Assembly (NCBI GenBank): GCA_963752755.1
Contig: CAVVZJ010000018.1
Coordinates: forward strand, 34,402-98,401
Direction of reading: 5' to 3'
Origin: CAVVZJ01 sp963752755
GTDB lineage: Bacteria > Planctomycetota > Planctomycetia > Isosphaerales > Isosphaeraceae
DNA length: 64,000 nucleotides
Positions 1 through 10,606 of this stretch are shown here, piece after piece (position 1 is the first letter of the stretch; every line of letters begins with the position of its first letter). The notes under the pieces were generated by a model. It made no database searches, had not been told where the DNA came from, and saw nothing but the letters and a program-made list of their open reading frames with translations. A program made the translations under genes and the position numbers.

Positions 1-1
1 C

Positions 2-544
2 GAGCTGGGCGATCCCCAGGCGGCCGGGCAATTGCTGCCGCTGGTCTACGACGAATTGCGCAAGCTGGCGGCCCGGCGAATCGCCCGAGAGGCCCCCGGC
101 ATCACGCTCCAGGCGACGGCCCTGGTTCATGAGGCATACCTGCGGCTCGTCGCCCCGGGGCCGGACGTGCCGTGGAACAGCCGGGGGCACTTTTTCGCCG
201 CCGCGGCCGAGGCGATGCGCCGCATCCTCGTCGATGAGGCGCGCCGCAAGCGGGCCGGGAAGCGGTCCAGCGGGCGGAGGCGGGTGGACCTCGACCGGGT
301 CGACGCCGTCGCCGACGCCCCGCCCGACGACCTGTTCGACCTCGACGAGGCCCTGGAAGACCTGGGCCGGCGCGACCCCGAGGCCGGGCAGCTCGTCAAG
401 CTCCGCGTCTTCGCCGGGCTGTCGGTCGAGGAGGCCGCCGAGGTCCTGGGCCTCTCTCGCGCGAGTGCCTACCGGCAGTGGACGTTCGCACGGGCCTGGC
501 TCCGCTGCCGGCTTGCCAACGAGGGTCAGGATGCCGACCGCTGA
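2..544 (+). CDS. ECF sigma factor (planctomycete type), 5' end outside window
   Basis: RNA polymerase sigma factor of the extracytoplasmic-function class (Sigma70_ECF/TIGR02999-like). The reading frame is open from base 2 and has no start in the window. The paralogue at 44271 starts about 20 residues upstream of the shared QLLPLVYDELRKLA motif, so only roughly ten residues are missing. Visible parts are region 2 (LVYDELRKLAA, then LVHEAYLRLV and HFFAAAAEAMRRILV, typical of this family) and a C-terminal region 4 helix-turn-helix (AGLSVEEAAEVLGLSRASAYR followed by WTFARAWL). The kinase gene follows 83 bases downstream. Known biology: in planctomycetes these ECF groups sit beside Ser/Thr kinases and are thought to be controlled by them rather than by a classical anti-sigma factor. 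The target regulon cannot be read from the sequence. Confidence 0.9.
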   Translation, partial: ELGDPQAAGQLLPLVYDELRKLAARRIAREAPGITLQATALVHEAYLRLVAPGPDVPWNSRGHFFAAAAEAMRRILVDEARRKRAGKRSSGRRRVDLDRVDAVADAPPDDLFDLDEALEDLGRRDPEAGQLVKLRVFAGLSVEEAAEVLGLSRASAYRQWTFARAWLRCRLANEGQDADR

Positions 545-627
545 AGGTCATTCCCGATTTCCTGAGACGACCACCGGACATTTTCCGCACTGAGATTGAA
601 GGTCAGGAATGGCGGGAACGGGAGCCG

Positions 628-3600
628 ATGGCCGTGAGCACGAACTTCGAGCAACTCCGGGAAATCTTCAATGCGGCTGTGGAGGGTCACCCGCCGGGCG
701 AGTGGGAGGCCTACCTGGACGAAGCCTGCGGCGACGACGCGGAGCTGCGCCGGCAGGCGGCCTTGCTTTTGAAGGCCCACGAGGCGGGCGGCAGCCTGTC
801 GACCTCGGCACCGGACACGACGACCTCCACCGAGCCGGCCCACGGCGCCCCGGGCGTTGAGGTCGACGAGGGCGTGGGCACGGTGATCGGCCCGTACAAG
901 CTCCTCCAGTCGATCGGCGAGGGGGGCATGGGGACCGTCTTCATGGCCGAGCAGATGCACCCGGTTCGCCGCCGGGTCGCCCTGAAGCTGATCAGGTCCG
1001 GCCACGACTCCCGACGGGTCGTCGCCCGGTTCGAGGCCGAGCGCCAGGCCCTGGCCCTGATGGACCACCCCAACATCGCCAGGGTCTTCGACGCCGGCAC
1101 CACCGACACCGGCCGGCCCTACTTCGTCATGGAGCTGGTCAAGGGCATCCCGATAACCCGCTACTGCGACGAGCACCAGTTGACGATCCGCCAGCGGCTG
1201 GAGCTGTTCGTGCCCGTCTGCCAGGCGGTCCAGCACGCGCACCAGAAGGGGATCATCCACCGCGACCTGAAGCCGTCCAACATCCTGATCGCCCCCTACG
1301 ACGGGGTGCCGGTGCCCAAGGTGATCGACTTCGGCGTGGCCAAGGCGGCCGGCCCGCGGTTGACCGAGCAGACGCTGTTCACCGAGTTCGGCGCCATCGT
1401 CGGCACGCCGGATTACATGAGCCCCGAGCAGGCGGAGTTGAACCAGCTCGACATCGACACCCGCAGCGACGTCTACAGCCTCGGGGTGCTGCTGTACGAG
1501 TTGCTGACCGGCTCGACGCCGTTGACGCGCCGGCGCCTTGAGCAGGCAGCGTTGCTGGAGGTCCTGCGGCGGGTCCGCGAGGAGGAGCCGCCCAGGCCGA
1601 GCGTGCGACTGGGCACGACCGAGGAGCTACCCTCGATCGCGGCCAGCCGGGGCGTCGAGCCGCGGCGGATCGGCATGCTGGTACGGGGCGAGCTCGACTG
1701 GATCGTCATGAAGGCGCTGGAGAAGGACCGGAGACGGCGGTATGAGACGGCCAGCGGGTTCGCGGCCGACGTCCGTCGTCACCTGGACGACGAGCCGGTG
1801 CAGGCGTGCCCGCCGTCGGCGGGGTACAGGCTGAAGAAGCTGGCGAGGCGTCACCGGGCGGCCCTGGCGACGGCGGCCATCGTGGTGGCGGCCCTGGTGG
1901 CGGGCACGGCGGTGAGCGCCTGGCAGGCGGTTCGGGCGATCGAGTCCGAACGGCGGGCCGAGGCGGCGCAGGCGACGGCCGAGCAGCGCTCAAGCCTCGC
2001 CCGCCGGGCCGTCGACGAGATGTACACCAAGGTGGCCCAGGACTGGCTCGGCTCGAAAGGCGACCTGACCGAGCTCCAGCGCGAATTCCTGGAGAAGGCG
2101 CTGGCCTTCTACGAGGAGTTCGCCCGCGAGCAGGCCGACGACCCGGAGGCGCAGTTCGAGGCGGCCCGGGCCGCCGGCCGCGTGGGCGACATCCGGTCGT
2201 CGCTTGGCCTGTCCGCCAAGGCCATTGAATCGTACCGCCAGGCCGCGGACGCATGCCGCCGCCTCGCCGTGGCGTTCCCCGAGCGTCCCGAGTACCGACA
2301 GTACCTCGCCCTTTACCTGCGACACATCGGCCTCGTGCATTTAGAGACCGGCCGAGCCCGTGACGCGGAGTCGGCGTACCGCGAATCACTGGCTCTGATG
2401 GAACCACTGGTCGAGGCACCTGGCGCGCCCCAAGATCGAGCCGACCTGGCCCATGTCCTGGGTCAATTCGGGGGATTGCTCAGCGAGACAGGCCGAGCCG
2501 AAGAGGGGGTGATGGCCTCCCTTCGGGGCATCGCCCTGCTCTCCGATCTGGTCACCGAATCCCCCGAGGAGGCGGGCTATCAGTATGACCTCGCCCAGGC
2601 CGAGAACAACCTCGCCGGGATCTATCTCGACGTTCTCGATCGGAAGATGGATGCCGAATCGCTCTACCGTCACTCCCTCGAAACCTTCCAGCGACTCGCG
2701 GATGCCAGGCCCGCGGACCCCAGGCGACGGTACGAACTGGCAAGGGCCCATCACAACCTGGCGGGCTATTTCAAAATGAGCTCCCAGCCCGCCGAGGCCG
2801 TCGCGGAATACCAGCGCGCCCTGCCGATCGAGGACGCGCTCGCGAAGGAATTCACCGACCGTCCCAGTTACCTGTTGCTTCTGGCTGCATCGCTCCAACG
2901 CCTTGGCGAGAACCTCGCCACGCTTGAGCGGTTCGACGAGGCCGAGCGGAACCTGCGACGGTCGCGAGAGATCCTTGAGCGGCTCGTCGCCGAGTCCCCC
3001 GACGTCATCGATTATCACAGCCGCCTCGCCTTTGGTCTGTCCGAACTGGGCCAGGTCCTCATCATTCGCGGCCGGGACCACGAGGCCCGGGAAATGTTCG
3101 AGAGGTCTTATGACATCTTGAAGAAGTTCGGCATCGCTTACCCCAGCCTCAACGACCAGAGGCACAGTCTCGCCTCGCTCTGCTACCTCGCGGCCGTCAA
3201 CTACGCCACGTTCGCCAATCCCGATGACCGCGACGCCGTCCGCGCCTGCGAACTGGCCCGCGAGTCGGTCGAGCTTGAACCCGGGGAACCGGGCTTCTGG
3301 AAGGGCCTGGCCCTGGCCGAGTACCGCGCCGGCAATCTCGACGCCGCCCTGGAGGCTGAAACCAGGGCACTCGAGCTTCGGAAGAGCGACGGCTACAGCT
3401 ACGACTGGCTCCTGCTCGGTTTGATCCACCTGGAACACGGCGACCGTGATCAGGCTCGGAGCTGGGCCTTGCGGCTTCTCCGAGGAGTGGCCCCGGGCGC
3501 CCTGACCGGTGGGGAACCCGACTACGTCCGCCTTGCCCGTGAGGGCGAGCCCCGGCTTCGCGCCTCCTTCCCACCGACCCGGAGGGCCTCCGCGCCCTCC

Positions 3601-4360
3601 TGGAACACGAGGTGGAAACGTCCCGCCGCGACCGAGGGCCGGACGATCCGACCACCAGCAAGGTCCAGGTGTGGCTCGCCGACCAGCTCGCCGCGCTCGG
3701 CCGTTACGAAGAGGCCGAAGATCTCTTCGAGGAGTCATGCCGGATCAATTCCTCCCGAAACACGCCCGGCGCGATTGGCTTTAACCCCTGGCACGCGCGC
3801 GCCGTACTGACGCTCCGCAAGGCTGACGCGGAGGCCTACCGCGCCCGCGTCGCCGAGATCCTCGGGCGGTACGAACGCGCGACGATCCCGGACGTCGCCT
3901 TCAAGGTCGCCGTGCTCTGTTCCGTGGTCCCGCGGGCGGTGGACGACCCGGGTCGAGCACTGGAGTTGGCCCGTCGCGCCGTGGCGTCCGACGACAAGAA
4001 CCCCCAGTACCTGATGGCCCTCGGGGCCGCCGAGCACCGCGCCGGTGAGGACCAGGCGGCCGTCGAGACGCTTACTCGGTCGGTGGCACGGGTCCCGGAC
4101 CCACCGCTCCTGGCCCAGGCCCACCTGTTCCTGGCGCTCGCCTACCATCGACTCGGCCGGTCCGAGGAAGCCCACCGCGCCCTGGCGGATGCCGACCGCG
4201 CACTCGCCGCGGTGCCGGACATGCCCAACCGGTTCACCCTGCTGACGGAATGGGAATGGCGTCCGCGGACACTAGGCCAGGTCCTGCGCGTCGAGGCCGG
4301 CGCGGCGATCGGGCCCCCGAACCGCGCGTGGCCGACGCCCCGGCTGGACCTCGCCCGTAG
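628..4360 (+). CDS. Ser/Thr protein kinase with transmembrane helix and TPR-rich C-terminal region (frame breaks near 3571 and 4315)
   Basis: Membrane-anchored PknB-type kinase of about 1240 residues. The start is the ATG at 628, after the upstream sigma gene. An N-terminal DUF-like helical segment (about 1-75) precedes the kinase domain (about 87-380): glycine loop IGEGGMGTVFMAE, VALK lysine, IIHRDLKPSNIL catalytic loop, IDFGVAK, then SPEQ. One hydrophobic helix lies at about 408-431, and the rest is helical TPR-like repeats. Frame 1 ends at 3810, but the protein clearly continues in the next frame from about 3571 (one base missing in TTCCCACC; true reading LLEHEVE then WLADQLAALGRYEEAEDLF). 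A second missing base in the run at about 4311-4319 is needed to reach the TAG at 4358; without it the frame runs into the next gene. The pair with the upstream ECF gene suggests a kinase-controlled sigma module. Confidence 0.85.
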
Positions 4361-4637
4361 ACCGGGCCTCGACGCCGCGCGGGCGACGACCCATGACCGA
4401 CGGCACACGGTCCGGTCCTCACGCCCCGCGCCCCACGCGGGGCGGGGACCCCCAGGGCCTCCCGAGAAACTTGCCCGGCCCCTGAGACGAACCGGTCGGG
4501 GAATCCGCACTGTCTTGTGTCACCCACCCGCGGACCGACGGGACGCGGTCACTCGAACGCCGAGACTCACCACGGGCACCCCGCTCGCGCCGACGTCCGA
4601 CGTCGCGGGACGGGGCCCCCACCCAAGGAGCCGACCG

Positions 4638-7600
4638 ATGAGCCACCCCTTCCCCTCCACCCGATTCCTCCCCAGGCGGCCGCGAGGCACCCGCGCACGC
4701 AATCCGCACCTGGAACTGGAACACCTCGAGGGTCGCCAGTTGCTCACGTCGGTCGGCGTGCCTGGCGGGCTGGTGAGCTGGTGGACGGCCGACGGCACCG
4801 CGGCCGACCTGAAGGGCCTGAACAACGCCAACCTGTTCAATGGCACCACCTACACCGCGGGCAAGGTCGGCCAGGCGTTCAAGTTCGACGGAGTCAACGA
4901 CCGCGTCGAGGTCGCCGACTCGCCCAGCCTGGCGCTGACGGGCTCGCTGTCGATCGAGGGATGGATCAAGGTGAACGCCTTGCCCTCGGCCAGTCAGGGC
5001 CTCGCCACGGTCCTTTTCCGGGGCGACGACCGCGGGGGGCTCGACCCCTATCAGCTCACCCTGGACTCGACCGGCGCACTCTGGTTCCAGGTCGTCAGCG
5101 CCGCGGGCGAGTCGGCGAGGGTTTCCGCCCCGGTCGCCACCGGTCAGCTCATGCACGTCGCCGCGACGCTCGACGACGCGACCGGCGAGATGACGCTCTA
5201 CGTGAATGGCGGCGTTGTCGCACAGACCGTGACCTCGGCCCGACCGTTCGGGGCCCTCGACCCGGCCTACAATCCCGGCATCGGGATCGGCAACGCCAAC
5301 GGCAACGCCACCGGCTCAGGATACAACATCCCGTTCAACGGGCTGATCGACGAACTGTCGGTGTACGACCGAGCCCTGACCCGCGGCGAGGTCCTGGGCA
5401 TCTCCAGCGCCGGCGCCGGCGGCAAGGTCCGCGCCGCGAACTACTTCGCGGCCGACTTCCCGAGCGTCGTGGAGGGGCCGGCCGCGGCCTCGTCGACGGC
5501 GACATTCACGATCAGTCGCGTCGGCAGCCTCGCCGGCCAGGCCGTCGTCAACTGGTCAACCGCCAACGCCACGGCGACGGCCGGCACGGACTACGTCGCC
5601 GCGTCGGGACAGGTCGTTTTCCAGGACGGCGAGTCTCAGAAGACCGTCCAGGTGACCGTCAACGGCGACGGCGCGATCGAGACCGACGAGACCTTCTGGC
5701 TGGTCCTCTCCACGTCCACGCCCGGCTACGCAACCGGCGGTGGGCTGGCGACGATCCGGAACGACGATGCGTCCGTCTCCGTCAATGATGCCCAGGTCAA
5801 CGAAGGCGACCCACGCTTCGGCCGCCTGGGACCGTTCGTGGAACCGTCCGGCAACGGCGGGCTCAACCGCTCGACGGGGATGGTTTACGGGCCCGACGGA
5901 AACCTGTACGTCGGGAGCCAAAATACCGACGAGGTGCTGCGCTACGACGCCGCCACGGGGGCCTTCCTCGGGCCGTTTGTGACCGCGGGGAGCGGTGGTC
6001 TGAATGGCCCGTCCGTGGACGGCCTAATTTTCCGGCCCGACGGTCGGCTGTATGTGGGCTCGAAAAACAGCAACAGCGTGCTGCGGTACGACGCCACGAC
6101 GGGCGCGTTCCTCGATGCCTTTGTCCCGACGGGCAGCGGCGGGCTCCTGGAGCCGAAAGGGATGACCTTTGCGCCAGACGGCAGTCTCCTCGTCAGCAGC
6201 GGCACCAACGAGGTGCTCCGGTACAGCGGCACAACCGGCGCGTTCCTTGGTCCGTTCGTCGCGGCGGGAAGCGGTGGTTTGACAGATCCCCGATCGCTAG
6301 CGTTCGGCCCGGACGGGAACCTCTACGTGTCGAGCGGCGCGACCAATTCCGTACTGAAGTACAGCGGCACGACGGGGACTTTCCTCGGCACATTCATCCC
6401 CGCGAACTCCGGCGGCCTGATCAACCCGGGCGACCTCCTCTTCGCCGACGGGCGATTGTATGTCGCAAGCCAGAACACCAACCAGGTGCTGCGGTACGAC
6501 GCCGCCAACGGGGAGTTCATCGACGACGCCGTGCCGGCCGGGAGTGGCGGCCTCGACCGGCCGATCGGCCTCATGCTCGACGCCAATCAGAACCTGTTGG
6601 TGGGCGGCTTCGCGGGAGTGATCCGCTATACGTCGCCGTCCCCGGCCTACTTCACCGTGAGCCTCAGCGGCCCGTCGCCGCGACCGTCACGGTCAATTAC
6701 TCCACGGCGAACGGGACGGCGGTGGCCGGGGGCGATTTCACCTCGACTTCAGGCACACTGACGTTCGCCCCGGGCGAGACGACCAAAATCGTCGCCGTGG
6801 CGATCGCCAACGACGCCGTCGCCGAGCCGACGGAATCCTTCGTGCTCAATCTGTCCAACCCGGTCGGTGCCACCATCGCCGACGGCCAGGGGGTGGGCAC
6901 GATCCTCGACGACGACGCGACCAAGTTCTACGTCGTCAACGACGCCTCCACCAACCGGACCTACGAGTACGGCTCGCCCAGCAACTCCATCGAGAACTAT
7001 GCCCTGAACAGCGGCAACACCGCGCCGCGGGCGCCGCCAGCACCGCCGCGGGCAACAAGGTCTGGGTCGTCGACGCCAACAAGAAAGTCTACGTCTACAA
7101 CACCAGCGGTGGCCTGCTCGGCTCGTGGACGGCCGGCAGCCTCGCCTCGAACGCCACGGTCGAGGGCATCGCCACCAACGGCACCGACGTCTGGATTGTC
7201 GACGCCCGTCAGGACAAAATCTTCCGCTACACGGCCGGCGCCGGCCGCCTTTCGGGCAGCCAGAACGCCGCCAGCAGCTTCAAGCTCAACAGCGGCAACT
7301 CGAACCCGATGGACGTCGTGACCGACGGGACGTACCTCTGGGTCGTCGACCTCGGCCTGTGGACCGACAAGGTGTTCAAGTACACCGTCTCGGGCTCACT
7401 CGTCGGTAGCTGGTCGCTCGGATACGCGAGCGAGAGCCCGACGGGCATCACGCTCGACCCCTCGGACGTGAGTCACCTCTGGGTCGTCGACAGCGGGACG
7501 GACCGCGTCTACCAGTTCGATGCCGCCGCGGGCCGCACCTCCGGGTCGCAGGCGCCCTCGATGAGCTTCGCCCTGGCCGCGGGCAACACCAACCCCCAGG

Positions 7601-7851
7601 GCATCGCCGACCCACCGGCCGGTGTTCCCATCCCGTCCGCTTCGGCGACGACCCCGCACCTGCCGCCTCCAACGACCGCCCGCGGCCGGCTTGGCCCCCT
7701 CAATCCGGCACCGACCCCATCGGCCGTGCCGCCCGTGTCCCTGGCGGGCTTCGACCAGGCCCTCGATACACTCGGGCGCGGGCCTGCGGAGGCCGGGCCG
7801 GCCGCGGTCCTCCCCGATCTCCTTCGCACCCGGCGTCGACGGGTGAGTTGA
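4638..7851 (+). CDS. LEPR-XLL-type surface protein: LamG, Calx-beta and NHL-like propeller repeats (frame breaks near 6673 and 7030)
   Basis: Large secreted or surface protein of about 1070 residues. The ATG at 4638 follows AAGGAG. The N-terminus is basic and has ELEHLEGRQLLTS, resembling the planctomycete LEPR-XLL export motif. Domains in order: LamG/concanavalin-like (about 45-255), Calx-beta (about 270-380), a block of about 50-residue propeller units with the recurring phrase VLRYDAATGAFL (about 390-670), a second Calx-beta (about 680-760), and another propeller-like block (VWVVDANKKVYVY, LWVVDSGTDRVYQF). Two single-base losses interrupt it: one G at about 6673 (should read GPVAATVTVNYS) and one G in the run at about 7030 (GAASTAAGNKVWVV). 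Both repairs restore perfect domain sequence, so sequencing error is likely. Such proteins are presumed to act in adhesion or carbohydrate binding; no enzyme motif is seen. Confidence 0.8.
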
Positions 7852-7866
7852 TCCCCCCAGTGCCGT

Positions 7867-7898
7867 TCGGTCGGCCGGGCCCCGCCTCGGCCGACCGA
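7867..7898. terminator. Bidirectional terminator-like hairpin between convergent genes
   Basis: An 11-bp perfect stem (7867-7877 with 7888-7898, core CGGTCGGCCG) and a 10-base loop lie 16 bases after the surface-protein stop and before the end of the convergent membrane-protein gene. There is no clear U-tract, as is common at high GC. Confidence 0.45.
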
Positions 7899-7985
7899 TG
7901 GCGCCAGGAGCATGGCACCTGGGCCTCACCCCCCTCGGGGCCCGCCCGCCGAGGACCGGCCACCCAACCAAGGTCCCGGATCATA

Positions 7986-10092
7986 TCAGTTGAAACGTCG
8001 ATCCTCCCCGGCGCCTCGTGCCTCCTCCAGAGGACGAGGCGCCGGATCGTTTCCCCGGAGCGATGTTCCCATGATTGTCGGGCCCCGCGTTCGATTCGCG
8101 AGTCGCCCCGCCAGAAAGGCCGCCGCCAGCAGCGTCAGTCCAGCCCCATGCAACCACCAGCCGAGGTTCAGCCGGGGGGGCACGATCCGGAACTCGAGCC
8201 GCCCGCTCGCGTCGGCGACCCCCGAGAGGTCCATCAACAGCTCCGCGCAGCGGGACGAGGCATAGGGCCGACGGCCGTTGATGACCCACCAGGACCCCGG
8301 GTTCTGATTGACCCAGACCCGCTGGCCGGGCTCGACGTGGAACACCAGGCGGTTCGGGCTCCAGGATGACGGTTTCACCGGGCCGTCGCTCGTCCAGGAC
8401 TCGCCACGGTACGCGGGATCTTCACGGGCGAGGCGGGCGGTCGGGCGCTGAAGGTCGTAGCCGAGCTGGGTCTCGTGGCCCTGGATGACGCCATAGCCGC
8501 GCGCGACGGGCAGGGCCTCGGGACTGCTGCAAGGTTTGCACCACGGCGTCGACCGGCGGGCCTGGGTCGGGCACCGATCGTATCGGGACCGCGAAGGCCA
8601 GCGGCAGGACCTCATGACCGTAGGCCACCAGGTCGGCCCCGACGAGCAACACCAGCGCCGCCGCGAACCGGCGCACCACGCGGCGGTCGTCCTGTCTCAG
8701 GTGGACCACGGTCGAGCCCGCGGCCAGCCCCACCCCGAGGGCCGCCAGCAGCCGCCATCGCGAGACGACGTGCAAGGTGCGGAAGATCGGCAACTGGTTC
8801 AACCAGTAGCTCGGCAACGCCACGCCGTCGGCACCGAAGGCGAGCCAGAACCCCAGCCCCGCCAGGATGTGCCACCACCGCAGCCCCCAACGCAAACTCA
8901 GCGCCGCCAGAATCACCACGGTCCAGCCGACGTACACGTTCGATTCCCAGAAGACCGGCGCCTCGGTGCGGGCCAGTTCGAGCCGGTCGGGCCGGCCGAC
9001 CCAGCAGAGAAGGGCGTAGTCGAGCGTCTGGGACATCGACGGCGCGTGCTCCCGCGTGTAGTCGCGCACCACCTCCCCCGTCGTCGCCAGCCGCCAGCCG
9101 CAGAGGGCCAGCACCATGCCGACAGCCAGGACGGCTTGCCGCAGGATGCGCCCGCCCTCCGACCGACCTCGAACGCGAAGGTCCCTCGCGAAGAACAGCG
9201 CGGCCAGCACGACGCCGTAGATGAGCAGATAGTGAATCGAGTTCAAGATCGCCAGCGCCAGCCAGGCCCCCAGCACCAGGCCACCCTGGCCGCGGCCTCC
9301 CAGGCGACGCACCGCCAGCAGCAGCCAGGGGACGATCCAGTAACTCATGGGGATGTAATATCCCGCCACGGCGTAGATCATCGCGCCGCCGTTCAGCCCG
9401 TAGACCAGCCCGACCAGCGCCGACGCCCAGGGATCGCGCAACCAGGCCATCGCGAGCCGACGCGCCCCCTCGACGGCCAGCATCATCCAGCCGATCGTCG
9501 CGAGCCGGAGCCCGATCGACGTGCCGAAGGCCAGCACCAGCGCCATGCCGGGGCTGAAGATTCCCACCTGGGGGTTGGCCGCGAGCGGGAACCCGCCGCA
9601 GACATACGGGTTCCACCAAGGGAACTCGCCCCAGATCATCAGGGTGCGCCGGGCGGCCTCGAAGTGGGCGAGGTACAGGTCCCAGTCGCCCAGGGACGTC
9701 GCCTCGGGGTGCCGCAACATCGGCAACGCCAGCGAGGCCGTCGCCAGTTGGAGGGCCCACGGCAACACGCGGGCGTCCGTTCCCTCGGGGCGGCTCGGGG
9801 CTTCTTCCAGCCACACATCCCCAGGACGCAGGGTGACGATCCGCCACATCCCGAACGTCGCGGCGGCCAGCACCATCCCCCAGCCGAGGCCCTTGCGCAC
9901 GGACCAGGGCAGGACGAAGAACAGGTCGCGGAGCAGGGGGGTCAGCAGGATGAGGAATGGCAGGGCCACGAGGATGCCGGCCACGAACCCGCGTCGACGA
10001 CGGCGAAGCCAGGCGATCGAGCGACCCACCAGGGCCCCCGTCCGGTACGCGACACCCACAAAACCCGTCTCCCCGGCTGGCCGACACCTCAT
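7986..10092 (-). CDS. YfhO-like multispanning membrane protein (frame break near 8521)
   Basis: About 700-residue integral membrane protein with roughly a dozen hydrophobic helices and a hydrophilic C-terminal part, resembling the bacterial YfhO/glycosyltransferase-87-like membrane families. Features seen: a long first loop with WWNPYVCGGFPLAANPQVG (the WNP-GxP-xAxxQ signature of YfhO-type proteins), GLVYGLNG, and a final helix near the C-terminus (LTLLAAAFLAGRL). The second segment (NPGSWWVINGRRPYAS) is in another frame. One missing C in the CCC run near 8521 joins them (LQQSPEALPVARGYGVIQG). Likely role is lipid-linked sugar transfer or export in envelope glycoconjugate metabolism, which is inference from the family. 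Start ATG at 10092. Confidence 0.7.
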
Positions 10093-10606
10093 CCCGCCCG
10101 CGACGGTCCTTCAAGGGTAATCCCCTCACAACAGTGTCGGCAACGACTCGTCCCAGGAGGACCATGCCAGGGTTCGCGGCCATCGCGAACGCCGACGCCT
10201 CACACGTCGATCGTTGCAAGAATTCACCTGATTCGACACGTTGTTGACGTGTGACACACATCCAGGCAAGATGGGCTCGACGTGCCTCCCGGCCCGCGGG
10301 ACCATGCGCGAGGCCCTTGCCGCCTTCCGCCGCATCGTCTTGCGAGCCATCGGGGCGATCACCTTGTGATCCTGCCATCGCCGTGTCGCGACCCGGGCCG
10401 ATCGTCAGTCGGTGGGCCAGATCGGATGATCGGCCTGGCCCCGACTGATGTGTTTCCTCGCGACAACGACCTTCGAACCAACTCAACTCGACGTCCTCGC
10501 CTCAGCGACCGGAATTCCATCCGGCGGACCTCCCGTCGGCCGCGGGATCGGGCGTTGGGCCGGAGCGGCGTCGCCCGTGTCCCCCTCTCCGGAAGGAACA
10601 CCCACG
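10093..10606. other. Intergenic region between divergent genes
   Basis: No supported gene in these 514 bases; short ORFs here have no recognisable content. One sigma-70-like candidate is seen on the + strand (TTGACG at 10244-10249, 17-base spacer, CAAGAT at 10267-10272), about 335 bases before the next start. A good ribosome site (GGAAGGA) directly precedes the ATG at 10607. Confidence 0.5.
10244..10272 (+). promoter_or_regulatory. Candidate sigma-70-like promoter
   Basis: TTGACG, 17 bases, CAAGAT, upstream of the large cadherin-like/dockerin gene. The -10 element is weak and the leader would be long, so this is only a candidate. Confidence 0.25.

Noticed and set aside
3612..6761. One 1049-codon frame joining the kinase tail to the LamG protein as a natural fusion.
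   Set aside because: The LEPR-XLL start at 4638 has its own ribosome site, and the stretch before it (about 4320-4637) is low-complexity; a missing base near 4315 would end the kinase at 4360.
8536..10254. A 572-codon open frame on the + strand opposite the YfhO-like gene.
   Set aside because: Low-complexity Arg/Gln/Pro/His-rich translation typical of an antisense frame in high-GC DNA; the minus strand encodes clear membrane helices.
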